Positions 36,154-44,748 of a stretch of DNA of 64,000 nt are shown piece after piece. Under the pieces are notes generated by a model. The model ran no database searches, was not told the origin of the DNA, and saw nothing but the letters and a program-made list of their open reading frames with translations. Both the position numbers and the translations under genes were made by a program. This DNA comes from Verrucomicrobia bacterium ADurb.Bin006 (GTDB lineage: Bacteria > Verrucomicrobiota > Verrucomicrobiia > Limisphaerales > J093). Every line of letters begins with the position of its first letter. Positions within the stretch are counted from its first letter, which is position 1. The stretch spans positions 1 to 64,000 of the forward strand of contig MWFF01000037.1 in NCBI GenBank assembly GCA_002071485.1, given 5' to 3'.

Positions 36154-37215
36154 CTAATCGGTGTTCGGGTACGAACCGAGCACTTTGACAAAGACGCAGT
36201 GTCGTCCGAGTGCTTCGAGCATCTTGGCGACACGCGGATCCTCGATGTGGCCGTCGCAGTCGACGAAGAAATAGTACTCCCATGCCTTGCGCTTGCTGGG
36301 ACGGGACTCGATTTTGGTCATGTTGATGCGGTATTTGCGGAAAGGAGCGATGGCGCCGTGGAGGGCGCCGACGCGGTCGGCGATGCAGAACATGAGGCTG
36401 GTGCGATCGCGTCCCGAACGAGGCGGGGATTGACGTCCGAGGACTAGAAAGCGGGTTGCGTTGGCGGCGTTGTCCTGGATGTTATGTTCGATGACGGGAA
36501 GGCCGTATTTCTCGGCGGCGAGCAGGCCGGCGATGGCGACGGCGTTCCTGGCGCCTGCGGCCAGCTCGGCCGAGCGCGCATTCGAGGAGGTCTCGATGAT
36601 CTCGGCGTTGGGGAGGTTGCGCTGGAGCCAGCCGCGGCACTGGGCGAGCGACTGGGGGTGGACGAAAAGGCGGCGAATCTGCTGTCGGCGGGCCCGGCCC
36701 ATGAGGCAGTGCTGAATGGGGATGACGATCTGGGCGACGATCTTCAGGTCGCTGTCCATGAACATGTCGAGCGTGTGGGTGACCACGCCTTCGGTCGAGT
36801 TCTCGATGGGGACGACGCCGAAATCCGCGTGTCGCTTGGCCACTTCGCTGAAGACGTCGGCGATAGTCTTGAGCGCCGCGTAGCGCAGGCTGGTGCCGAA
36901 CCGTTGGATGGCCGCCTGGTGGGTGAATGTCGCCTCCGGCCCCAGGTATGCGATGGTCATCGGCTTCTCGACGGCGAGGGCGCTGGACATGATCTCGCGG
37001 TAGATGGCGCGAATGGCCTCCGAGCTCAGGGGGCCGCGGTTCATTTTGGCGATCCGATCGAGCACGGTCCGCTCGCGATGGGGCGCGTAGATTTCCTGGC
37101 CGCTTTTCAGTTTGATCGAGCCGATGGCCAGCACGTGGCGCGTGCGTTGGTTGAGCAACCGAACAATCTGTTGGTCGGTGCGGTCAATGGCGGTGCGATG
37201 TTCGAGAAGGCTCAT
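36154..37215 (-). CDS. pheA: Bifunctional chorismate mutase/prephenate dehydratase
   Basis: A 353-residue P-protein making phenylpyruvate from chorismate. Residues 1-85 are an AroQ-type chorismate mutase (IDRTDQQIVRLLNQR, PHRERTVLDRI). About 95-270 are prephenate dehydratase (YLGPEATFTHQAA, VPIENSTEGVV and the catalytic NATRFLVLG). About 275-350 are an ACT domain with the Phe-binding TKIESRPS motif, so feedback inhibition by phenylalanine is expected. ATG 37215 overlaps the scpB stop (ATGA), so it is translated from the scpAB transcript. Confidence 0.95.
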   Translation of the reverse strand: MSLLEHRTAIDRTDQQIVRLLNQRTRHVLAIGSIKLKSGQEIYAPHRERTVLDRIAKMNRGPLSSEAIRAIYREIMSSALAVEKPMTIAYLGPEATFTHQAAIQRFGTSLRYAALKTIADVFSEVAKRHADFGVVPIENSTEGVVTHTLDMFMDSDLKIVAQIVIPIQHCLMGRARRQQIRRLFVHPQSLAQCRGWLQRNLPNAEIIETSSNARSAELAAGARNAVAIAGLLAAEKYGLPVIEHNIQDNAANATRFLVLGRQSPPRSGRDRTSLMFCIADRVGALHGAIAPFRKYRINMTKIESRPSKRKAWEYYFFVDCDGHIEDPRVAKMLEALGRHCVFVKVLGSYPNTD

Positions 37216-38009
37216 TCTTGAAGCGGGGACTGCAGATTCTCCCCGCCCGGCGCCGGAACGGGCTCGGATGGGGCGTCGTGCGCGGGTTGACGATCGAGGG
37301 CCGGCGAGGGCTCTGCGGCCGGATTTTGCGACGTGGCGTGAGGGCATGGCTCTGATTGCTCTTGGGGTTGCAGTGTCAGTTGCTCGGGAGGCGCTGTGGC
37401 CAGGCCGGGTTCGACGGTGAGGAGGCTGGGCGGACGGTCGACGGGGATGCGTCGCAGCTCATCGGCGGTGGGCATGTCGTCGAGCGATCGGAGCCCGAAA
37501 TACTCGAGGAACAGGCGTGTTGTTCCGTACTGCATGGGCCGCCCGACAACCTCGGCGCGCCCCACGGCCTCGATCAGGTTCCGTTCCAGGAGGGTCTGCA
37601 TGACGCCATCGATCGAGACGCCGCGGATTTGCTCGATTTCGGCGCGGGTGACCGGCTGGCGATAGGCGATGATCGTGAGGGTCTCGAGCGCGGGCGCGGA
37701 GAGGCGGGCGGGGCGGGCGCGTTCGCCGGCGAGCACGCGCAGCCAGGGCGCATAGGCGGGCTTGCTGACGAATTGCCAGCCGTCGGCGATGCAGGCCAGG
37801 CTGAAGCTGCGGTCGGCGGCGGCGTGCTCTTCGCGAAGCTGCTCGAGCGCGGAATCGATGTCCGCGGTCTTGACGCGCTTCTGGGCGCGGGCGGCCTCGT
37901 CGTCGGACTGCTCGGCGGCGGCGGTCAGGATGTTCTTCAACTCGAGGGCGCGCAGCGGTTTTTGCGCGGAGAAGAGAACGGCTTCGAGAATGGACTTCAA
38001 CTCGATCAT
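37212..38009 (-). CDS. scpB: Segregation and condensation protein B
   Basis: A 265-residue SMC-ScpAB complex subunit made of two winged helices: LKSILEAVLFSAQKPL at the start, ALETLTIIAYRQPVTRAEIEQIRG in the middle and YGTTRLFLEYFGL at the end of the conserved part (about residue 175). The final 90 residues are a Pro/Ala/Gln-rich tail that may be disordered. It overlaps scpA and pheA by ATGA. Confidence 0.94.
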   Translation of the reverse strand: MIELKSILEAVLFSAQKPLRALELKNILTAAAEQSDDEAARAQKRVKTADIDSALEQLREEHAAADRSFSLACIADGWQFVSKPAYAPWLRVLAGERARPARLSAPALETLTIIAYRQPVTRAEIEQIRGVSIDGVMQTLLERNLIEAVGRAEVVGRPMQYGTTRLFLEYFGLRSLDDMPTADELRRIPVDRPPSLLTVEPGLATAPPEQLTLQPQEQSEPCPHATSQNPAAEPSPALDRQPAHDAPSEPVPAPGGENLQSPLQE

Positions 38010-38842
38010 GCAAACGGGGGGGGCGCGCTGTCGTCGGGGCAGACTGCCGCATGGGTGTCCGACACGCCGGCAGCGGGGTCGGAGTCGAGCGAAGGGCCAG
38101 GGGCCGGGCCGGGCGGAGGAGTTGGCGCGGCGGCAATTTCGATCTCGCCAAAGGGTTCGCGCTGGAAAGCGACGGCATGGTGCAAGCGGATCAGTTCGAG
38201 GAGGGCGAGGAATGTGGCGACGACCTCCGAACGGCTGGTCACCTGTCCGAACAGATCGGCAAAGGTGAAGGCGGGGCGGGAACCCAGGAGTGTGCGGATG
38301 AAGTCGATTCTCTCACTGACGATCCACTTGTCCTCGAAGATGTCGCGGGTCTCTTCGCGTTCCTGAATGCGCTTCATGATCGCGCTGACCGCGCCGATGA
38401 GGTCGAAGAGGGAGACCTCGATGCGAGCGGGAACGGGCTCGAATTCCGGTTTGGCGGGCTGGCGCGGGTAGATTTGCTCCTGCTGCAACTCGAGCGCCTG
38501 CAGCTGGGAGGCGGCGTCCTTGAACTTTCTGTACTCGACCAGCTTGCGAATCAGTTCCCAGCGCGGGTCGTCGCTGTCCTCGTCCTCGTCGAGGGAGATG
38601 GCCTGCTGGTCGACGGGGAGAAGTTCGCGGCTCTTGAGATACATGAGCGTCGACGCCATCACCAGAAACTCGCCCGCAATGTCCAGGTCGAGTTGGCGCA
38701 TCAGGTCGACATACTCGAGGAACTGGGTGGCCAGGCGGGTGAGGTTTACCTGGTAGATGTCGACCTCCTCCTTCCTGACGAGATAGAGCAGGAGGTCGAG
38801 CGGTCCTTCGAAGACTTCAAACTGGACTTTGTATTCGGCCAT
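38006..38842 (-). CDS. scpA: Segregation and condensation protein A (kleisin)
   Basis: A 278-residue kleisin of the SMC complex: YKVQFEVFEGPLDLLLYLVRKEEVDIY at the N-terminus, LVMASTLMYLKSRELLP, and the C-terminal winged helix with VVATFLALLELIRLH. The last ~35 residues are Pro/Ala-rich. It is the first gene of the scpA-scpB-pheA unit. Confidence 0.95.
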   Translation of the reverse strand: MAEYKVQFEVFEGPLDLLLYLVRKEEVDIYQVNLTRLATQFLEYVDLMRQLDLDIAGEFLVMASTLMYLKSRELLPVDQQAISLDEDEDSDDPRWELIRKLVEYRKFKDAASQLQALELQQEQIYPRQPAKPEFEPVPARIEVSLFDLIGAVSAIMKRIQEREETRDIFEDKWIVSERIDFIRTLLGSRPAFTFADLFGQVTSRSEVVATFLALLELIRLHHAVAFQREPFGEIEIAAAPTPPPGPAPGPSLDSDPAAGVSDTHAAVCPDDSAPPPFA

Positions 38843-39057
38843 GGCCGCACCGGAGGTTGGGAACCGGGCCGACAGCAGTCTCGCCCCGCCGGGTCTTTAC
38901 CTCAACGCGAACGCGGAAAGTAGCGGCCGGGTGCGGCTTTGGCAATGCTGCTCTGAGGCATTGTCTGAGGCATGCGGCTCTGAGGCGCACTTGAAGCTTG
39001 CAGCCGGGAGTGCGGCGGGCTGGAATGGCCGCGCCGGTGGATCGACAGCCTGGTTCT
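38843..39057. other. Divergent scpA-purF intergenic region
   Basis: A 215-bp region that must hold the promoters of both units. The only structure seen is three direct TCTGAGGC copies within 38953-38991. No clear -35/-10 pair and no riboswitch fold could be assigned by eye. Confidence 0.4.
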
Positions 39058-40518
39058 ATGCAGCAGCATCCCAAAGACCATTGCGGTGTGTTCGGCGTCT
39101 ATGGGCATCCGAATGCCGCGGAGCTCACGTACTACGGCCTCTACGCCTTGCAGCACCGCGGGCAAGAGAGCGCCGGCATCGTCTCGTGCGACGGACGCCA
39201 GTTCCGGGTCCACCGCGGGATGGGGCTCGTGCCGCAGGTCTTCAGCGGGCGCATTCTGCGCGATCTCGAGGGGGACATGGCCATGGGGCACACCCGCTAC
39301 TCGACGATGGGTTCGTCCCATATCCGGAATGCGCAACCCCTCACCGCCGATTCGGCGCGCGGACAGATCGCGATCGCGCACAACGGGAATCTGACCAACG
39401 CCGTTCAGCTTCGCGAGGAACTCGAAGCGCAAGGCACGCTTTTCCAGACCACTGTGGACAGTGAGATCATCCTGCACCTGATGGCCCGCCCCGGCCCGAG
39501 GGGGGCTGCCTCCAGCCTGGTCCAGACATTGCGTCGAATCGAGGGCGCCTACTCGCTGATCCTGCAGACGGAGCAGGAGCTGATCGGGGTTCGTGATCCG
39601 CATGGATTCCGGCCTCTGTCGCTCGGGCGGCTGGGGGACGCCTGGGTGTTGTCGAGCGAGACCTGCGCGTTCGATCTGATCCAGGCCACGTTTGTGCGTG
39701 ACATCGCTCCGGGCGAGATTCTGGTGATTAACAGGGAGGGCCTGCGGAGCATCCAGGCGTTTCCCGATCACCCGCGGCGCGCCTTCTGCATTTTCGAGTA
39801 CGTCTACTTCGCGCGGCCGGACAGCACGATCGCCGGACGTAATGTGCACAGAGTGCGCGTGGCGATGGGCCGGGAATTGGCTCGCGAGTATCCGCGCCAG
39901 GCCGACCTGGTCGTGCCGGTGCCGGACAGCGGCAATTGCGCCGCGCTGGGCTATTCGCTCGAATCGGGGATTCCCTTCGAGATGGCGTTTGTTCGCAACC
40001 ATTATGTGGGGCGGAGTTTCCTCCAGCCTTCGCAGCTCATCCGCGATTTCAATGTGCGGGTGAAGCTAAACCTGATCCGCGAAGTGGTGGCCGGCAAGCG
40101 CGTGATCATCGTCGACGATTCGATCGTGCGCGGCACGACCTGCCGGCAGCGGGTTGCCAACCTGAAGGAAGCGGGGGCACGGGAAGTGCATGTGATGGTG
40201 AGTTGTCCGCCGCACGTCAACCCGTGCGTCTACGGGATCGATTTCCCGGACCGCAGCAAGCTGATGGCCGCCAATCACAGCGTCGACGAGATATGCCGGT
40301 ACTTGAAGGCCGATTCGCTGGCCTATCTCTCGCAGGCGGGAATGGTGCGGGCGACCGGCCTGCCAGCCTCGGCCTTCTGCCTGGCCTGCTATGACGGGGA
40401 CTACCCGGTCCGCTACGACCTGGCGCTCGACAAGCAAATCATCCAACGGCGGCGCGCGCGCGTGCAGAGTCTCGGGGAGCTTCTTGCGCGTGAGGATTTG
40501 CAGCCCCGGCTGCTTTAG
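39058..40518 (+). CDS. purF: Amidophosphoribosyltransferase
   Basis: A 486-residue enzyme making phosphoribosylamine from PRPP and glutamine, the first step of purine synthesis. The class-II glutamine amidotransferase nucleophile is Cys9 in HCGVFGVYG; residues 1-8 would be a propeptide, as in Bacillus PurF. LQHRGQESAGI and HNGNLTNA follow. The PRPP loop is VIIVDDSIVRGTT. Cysteines in RAFCIFEY, NPCVYGIDFP and FCLACYDGDYP match the [4Fe-4S] ligands of the Bacillus-type enzyme. ATG 39058 gives the right propeptide; the frame extends further upstream without homology. It is followed by purH after 54 bp. Confidence 0.95.
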   Translation: MQQHPKDHCGVFGVYGHPNAAELTYYGLYALQHRGQESAGIVSCDGRQFRVHRGMGLVPQVFSGRILRDLEGDMAMGHTRYSTMGSSHIRNAQPLTADSARGQIAIAHNGNLTNAVQLREELEAQGTLFQTTVDSEIILHLMARPGPRGAASSLVQTLRRIEGAYSLILQTEQELIGVRDPHGFRPLSLGRLGDAWVLSSETCAFDLIQATFVRDIAPGEILVINREGLRSIQAFPDHPRRAFCIFEYVYFARPDSTIAGRNVHRVRVAMGRELAREYPRQADLVVPVPDSGNCAALGYSLESGIPFEMAFVRNHYVGRSFLQPSQLIRDFNVRVKLNLIREVVAGKRVIIVDDSIVRGTTCRQRVANLKEAGAREVHVMVSCPPHVNPCVYGIDFPDRSKLMAANHSVDEICRYLKADSLAYLSQAGMVRATGLPASAFCLACYDGDYPVRYDLALDKQIIQRRRARVQSLGELLAREDLQPRLL

Positions 40519-40572
40519 CCCCATTTGTCCATTGACTCGGCTTTGGCAAGGGCGGCATTTTGCCCTTTGCCT

Positions 40573-42162
40573 ATGCAACCGATCCGACGCGCACTTCTCT
40601 CCGTGTACGACAAAACCGGCCTGCTGCCCTTCGCGCGGGTGCTGGTCGGTGCCGGTGTCGAGCTGTTGTCGACCGGCGGCACCGCTCGGGCGCTGCGGGA
40701 GGCGGGTTTGCCGGTGAGCGAGTTGGGCGAGTTCACCGGGTTCCCGGAGATGCTCGACGGCCGGGTCAAGACTCTTCATCCGAAGGTTCATGGCGGGCTG
40801 CTGTATCTGCGCGGCCACCCGGAGCACGAAGCGACGGCGGATCGTCACGGCATCCGCCCGATCGATCTGGTGGCGGTGAACCTCTACCCGTTCGAGGAGA
40901 CGGTCGTCCGGCCCGGTGTGACTCGGGCGGACGTGGTGGAGAACATCGACATCGGCGGCCCGGCCATGCTGCGGAGCGCGGCCAAGAACCACGAACACGT
41001 CACGGCGATCGTCGATCCTGCGGATTACGAAGAGGTTGCGGCCCAGGTGCAAGCGCGGGGCGGCACCACGTTGGAGTTGCGTCGCCGGCTCGCTGTGAAG
41101 GTGTATGCGCGCACCGCGGCGTACGACGGGGCGATTGCCGCCCACCTGCCGCACTGGTTCGGTGCGGGAGGCGGAACCGATCTGGCGGCGGTCGGGCGGT
41201 TGGGTGGCAGCGCGCCTCCGGACCGGCTGATCGTGGATGCGCCGCGGGTGCAAGCGCTGCGGTACGGGGAGAATCCGCATCAGCCGGCGGCTCTCTACGG
41301 GCGGTTTGCCGATCACTTCCGGCAGATTCATGGCAAGGAACTTTCCTACAACAACATTCTCGATCTGACGTCGGCGGCGACCTTGATCTCGGAGTTTCGG
41401 GGCGATGCTCCGACGCTGGCCATTCTCAAGCATACCAATCCGTGCGGGGTCGGCCGGGGAGCGTCGCTGTGCGAGGCGTGGGAGAAGGCGCTGGCCACGG
41501 ATCGGCAGGCGCCCTTCGGCGGCATCATCGCTGTGAATCAACCGATGGACGGCCCCTGTGCGACGGCCATTGCCGAGATCTTCAGCGAGGTGGTCGTGGC
41601 CCCCTCCTTTACGCCGGAGGCGGTGGCGGTGCTGCAGCAGAAGAGGAACCTGCGGCTGATCGAGGTGTCGATGGACTCGCACGCCACCGCGGGGGGGGAG
41701 ATTCGGGGCGTTGGCTTCGAGTCGTTTCTTTGGCAGCAGCCGGACCGCGCGACGGTGCGAGCGCGGGACCAGGTCAAGGTCGTGACGAAGCGGGCGCCCA
41801 GCGAGGATGAGTATCAGGCCTTGTTGTTCGGGTGGCGGGTGGTGAAGCATGTCAAGTCGAACGCGATCGTGTATGCCGCGGCGGATCGCACGCTGGGGAT
41901 CGGGGCGGGTCAGATGAGCCGGGTGGATGCCAGTCGCATCGCCGTCTGGAAGGCGGGCGAGGCCGGGTTGTCTTTGCGGGGCAGCGTGGTCTGCAGCGAT
42001 GCGTTCTTTCCGTTCCCCGATGGGCTGGTTGCGGCCGCGGAGGCGGGGGCGACGGCGGCGATTCAGCCGGGCGGCTCGAAGCGCGACGCCGAGGTCATTG
42101 CGGCGGCTGATGCGCGGGGCGTGGCGATGGTCTTCACGGGGATTCGCCATTTCCGTCACTGA
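40573..42162 (+). CDS. purH: Bifunctional AICAR transformylase/IMP cyclohydrolase
   Basis: A 529-residue enzyme doing the last two steps of IMP synthesis. The MGS-like cyclohydrolase domain comes first ([43 protein letters not shown]). The transformylase domain follows ([36 protein letters not shown]) up to the [11 protein letters not shown] end. ATG 40573 places residue 1 just before the first strand. It probably shares a transcript with purF. Confidence 0.96.
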   Translation: MQPIRRALLSVYDKTGLLPFARVLVGAGVELLSTGGTARALREAGLPVSELGEFTGFPEMLDGRVKTLHPKVHGGLLYLRGHPEHEATADRHGIRPIDLVAVNLYPFEETVVRPGVTRADVVENIDIGGPAMLRSAAKNHEHVTAIVDPADYEEVAAQVQARGGTTLELRRRLAVKVYARTAAYDGAIAAHLPHWFGAGGGTDLAAVGRLGGSAPPDRLIVDAPRVQALRYGENPHQPAALYGRFADHFRQIHGKELSYNNILDLTSAATLISEFRGDAPTLAILKHTNPCGVGRGASLCEAWEKALATDRQAPFGGIIAVNQPMDGPCATAIAEIFSEVVVAPSFTPEAVAVLQQKRNLRLIEVSMDSHATAGGEIRGVGFESFLWQQPDRATVRARDQVKVVTKRAPSEDEYQALLFGWRVVKHVKSNAIVYAAADRTLGIGAGQMSRVDASRIAVWKAGEAGLSLRGSVVCSDAFFPFPDGLVAAAEAGATAAIQPGGSKRDAEVIAAADARGVAMVFTGIRHFRH

Positions 42163-42227
42163 CACCAGCGAAGCACCCGCCAGGTGTGAATCGAATCCTG
42201 TTCACGCCCTGAAGGGCGCACTCGGCG

Positions 42228-43118
42228 ATGTCGTCCGCGCGCAAAGGAATCTGGCTGGGGCTGGGGGCCTATCTGCTCTGGGGGCTTCTCCCGGTGTACT
42301 GGAAGGCGCTGCGAACCGTGCCGGCTCCGGAGATTCTCATGCACCGCATCGTCTGGTCGTTCGGCTTTCTCGCCCTGCTCGTCATCCTGTCGAGACAGGG
42401 GCGGACGCTGCTTGCGGCGGCAACGCAGCGGCGGACTCTGGCGATTTACCTTGGCGCAGCGCTGCTCTTGGGACTGAATTGGTTCGTCTACATTTGGGCG
42501 GTGAACCACGATCGGATCGTGGAGACGAGTCTTGGGTACTACATCAATCCGCTCGTGAGCGTGGCGTTGGGCGTGGTGGTGCTGCGGGAAAGGCTGGGAG
42601 CCATCCAGTGGATGGCGGTTGGAATCGCGACCCTGGGGGTGCTGTTCCTCACTTGGCAGTACGGGGCGTTCCCCTGGGTTGCGGTCGTTCTGGCGCTGAG
42701 CTTCGCATGTTACGGATTGATCAAGAAGACCGCTCCCCTGCCCGCTCTGCCAGGGCTGACGATCGAGACTGCGCTGCTCTGGCTTCCGGCTGCCGGGTAT
42801 CTCGGCGCACTCGAGACCCAGGGCATCGGCCGTTTCGGACAGAGCGGCGGTTGGGGCGACAGCCTGTTGGTTCTCACGGGCGTGGTGACGGCCCTGCCCC
42901 TCCTGCTCTTTGCGTCGGCTGCACGCCTGGTGAAACTCTCCACGCTGGGCTTGCTCCAATATGTGTCGCCCACCTGCGGATTGATTCTGGGGGTGGCGGT
43001 GTATGGGGAACCGTTCCCACGCGCGCGCGCCCTGGGTTTCGGCATCATCTGGCTCGCGTTGGCTGTTTATTGGTTAGCGAGCCGCGCCGCGCATCGCCCG
43101 ACACTCGGGGCGTCATGA
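42228..43118 (+). CDS. rarD: RarD-type EamA transporter
   Basis: A 296-residue inner-membrane protein with about ten helices in two EamA halves: KGIWLGLGAYLLWGLLPVYWK, MHRIVWSF and the central NWFVYIWAVNHDRIVETSLG that typify the RarD branch. The branch is named for chloramphenicol sensitivity, but the transported metabolite is unknown. It lies 65 bp after purH in the same direction. Confidence 0.9.
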   Translation: MSSARKGIWLGLGAYLLWGLLPVYWKALRTVPAPEILMHRIVWSFGFLALLVILSRQGRTLLAAATQRRTLAIYLGAALLLGLNWFVYIWAVNHDRIVETSLGYYINPLVSVALGVVVLRERLGAIQWMAVGIATLGVLFLTWQYGAFPWVAVVLALSFACYGLIKKTAPLPALPGLTIETALLWLPAAGYLGALETQGIGRFGQSGGWGDSLLVLTGVVTALPLLLFASAARLVKLSTLGLLQYVSPTCGLILGVAVYGEPFPRARALGFGIIWLALAVYWLASRAAHRPTLGAS

Positions 43119-43281
43119 GGCCTGGCGGCGTCGGCCTCCGACCTGCTCAGAGCCGCCCTGGCTCAGCCTTGATCGTGCCTTCAGGAGATTTAAGGCGGTG
43201 GTCTGGACGTTGTTGGGTGGGGAGCGCAGGCCCGTGGGCACGCCGAAAAGCCTGGAAACGCAGATTCTGAGAGATTTATGT

Positions 43282-43310
43282 TTGACAACCCTCAGTCGAA
43301 ACCTTAAAAA
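43282..43310 (+). promoter_or_regulatory. Putative promoter of the exopolysaccharide locus
   Basis: TTGACA (43282-43287), 17 bases, then TAAAAA (43305-43310), about 70 bases before the barrel gene's ATG, in a stretch clearly more AT-rich than its surroundings. The rest of the 262-bp gap shows nothing further. Confidence 0.45.
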
Positions 43311-43380
43311 GCACTCAACCTTTCAAGCTAAATTTGAACTGGATCGAGGCAGCGCTATCCAAATCAGGGCAAGATGCTTT

Positions 43381-44673
43381 ATGAATAAACTGATCACGTT
43401 TGCGAGCTTAGCGGCAGTGGGTGCACTCAGCCTGCAGGGCCAGGCAGTCGACGGGTCCGGGCGGCCGTGGAGCGTATCGGCCAAGTTGCGCGGCTTCTAC
43501 GACGACAACTACCGAACGACGCCATCCAATCTGACGCCTGAGGCGAAGGAGTATCTTGGGAACGTCGACAAGGAGAGTTGGGGGATCAATTTCGCCCCGG
43601 GCATCAAGTACGTGCTGCTGCGCGACCAGACCACGCTGACGGCGAGTTTGGATTATGATTTACGCTGGTACGAGGCCCAGCCGAGCAGCAAGGAATTTGA
43701 CCACACCGTGCGGGCGGAGATCGCGGGCTCGCATGCGTTTTCCGAGCGGTTCCGGTTGGATTTCTTCGAATCCCCCGTTTATTCCGAGGAGCCGAGCATT
43801 CTCGAACCCAACGGCGGTCAGGCCAGTTACGTTCGCACCGATGGCAACGCGTGGCGCAATTACGCCGGCATCGGTCTGACGACCAGCTTGACGGAGCAAC
43901 TGGGATCGCGTCTGGGCTACTCGAACACGTACTACAACTACCAAGACGACGGGGCGGGGAGCATCTCGGCCCTGTTGGATCGTATGGAGCACTTGGCGAG
44001 TGCAGACCTGCGGTGGCAGTTCCAACCGGCGATCATCGGCTTGGTCGGCTATCAGTACGGCTATTTCGATTATACGAGTGGCGACCAGCTCTGGTACACC
44101 GACACTCCCGATCGGACATTGCCGGAGAGCGATGCTCGCAATCAGGAGTCGCATTACGGATTTCTGGGGGTTGACTACACGGCTCTGCCGGGTCTGACCG
44201 CGCAGATTCGGGCCGGCGTCAATTACGCCCGGTATCCGAATGCGCATGTGGACGACGTGACGGCGCCGTTTGTGGATGCGGCTCTGGCATACGAGTACAT
44301 GGAGGGCAGCAAAGTGTCCGTGGGTGTCAAACACGATCTGCGCCCGACTGATGTTGCCATTGCCAGAACGGACGATCTGAGTTCGTTCACCGTTTCACAG
44401 GAAGCGACGACCGTTTACGCGTTTGTGGCGCATCGGATCTTCCCGAAACTTATCGGGACCTTGCGAGGTTCCTGGCAGCATGGGACTTTCGAGGAAGGCA
44501 TGTATGACGGCGACAGCGACAACTTCTACACCGTCGACGTCAATCTGGCCTACGAGATCACGGCCAACTTCGCGGCCGAGGTCGGCTACGCCTACGACAA
44601 GCTCGATTCCGACATCCCCATGCGCGATTACGATCGCAATCGGTTCTACGTGGGCGTAAAAGCCACCTACTAA
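43381..44673 (+). CDS. Outer-membrane beta-barrel protein
   Basis: A 430-residue secreted protein with a signal peptide (about 1-20, ending LQGQA). The rest is a series of amphipathic strands with alternating aromatic residues (for example LTASLDYDLRWYEAQ and GLVGYQYGYFDYTS). The C-terminal strand ends in Tyr (RFYVGVKATY), as needed for BAM insertion. It fits the putative porin-like barrels found with exopolysaccharide genes. With the downstream Wzc- and Wza-like genes it may form part of the export route. ATG 43381 starts the signal peptide. Confidence 0.82.
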   Translation: MNKLITFASLAAVGALSLQGQAVDGSGRPWSVSAKLRGFYDDNYRTTPSNLTPEAKEYLGNVDKESWGINFAPGIKYVLLRDQTTLTASLDYDLRWYEAQPSSKEFDHTVRAEIAGSHAFSERFRLDFFESPVYSEEPSILEPNGGQASYVRTDGNAWRNYAGIGLTTSLTEQLGSRLGYSNTYYNYQDDGAGSISALLDRMEHLASADLRWQFQPAIIGLVGYQYGYFDYTSGDQLWYTDTPDRTLPESDARNQESHYGFLGVDYTALPGLTAQIRAGVNYARYPNAHVDDVTAPFVDAALAYEYMEGSKVSVGVKHDLRPTDVAIARTDDLSSFTVSQEATTVYAFVAHRIFPKLIGTLRGSWQHGTFEEGMYDGDSDNFYTVDVNLAYEITANFAAEVGYAYDKLDSDIPMRDYDRNRFYVGVKATY

Positions 44674-44707
44674 AGGTCCTGACCACCCCCAGATTCGACA
44701 CAACGTG

Positions 44708-44743
44708 GGAGGCTGGAGCATTGATTCTGGCCTCCTTTTTTTT
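44708..44743 (+). terminator. Terminator or attenuator between barrel and autokinase genes
   Basis: GGAGGC (44708-44713) pairs with GCCTCC (44730-44735) around a 16-base loop and is followed by eight T. It ends five bases before the autokinase ATG, so it could lower read-through into the kinase gene. Confidence 0.75.
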
Positions 44744-44748
44744 GACAC

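Noticed and set aside
38843..39057. PurF-box or purine riboswitch upstream of purF
   Set aside because: No purine-riboswitch core or clear operator half-sites could be found; only TCTGAGGC direct repeats.
40066..42165. Long minus-strand open frame (699 codons)
   Set aside because: It is antisense to purF and purH, whose motifs are unmistakable; long antisense frames are expected at this GC content.
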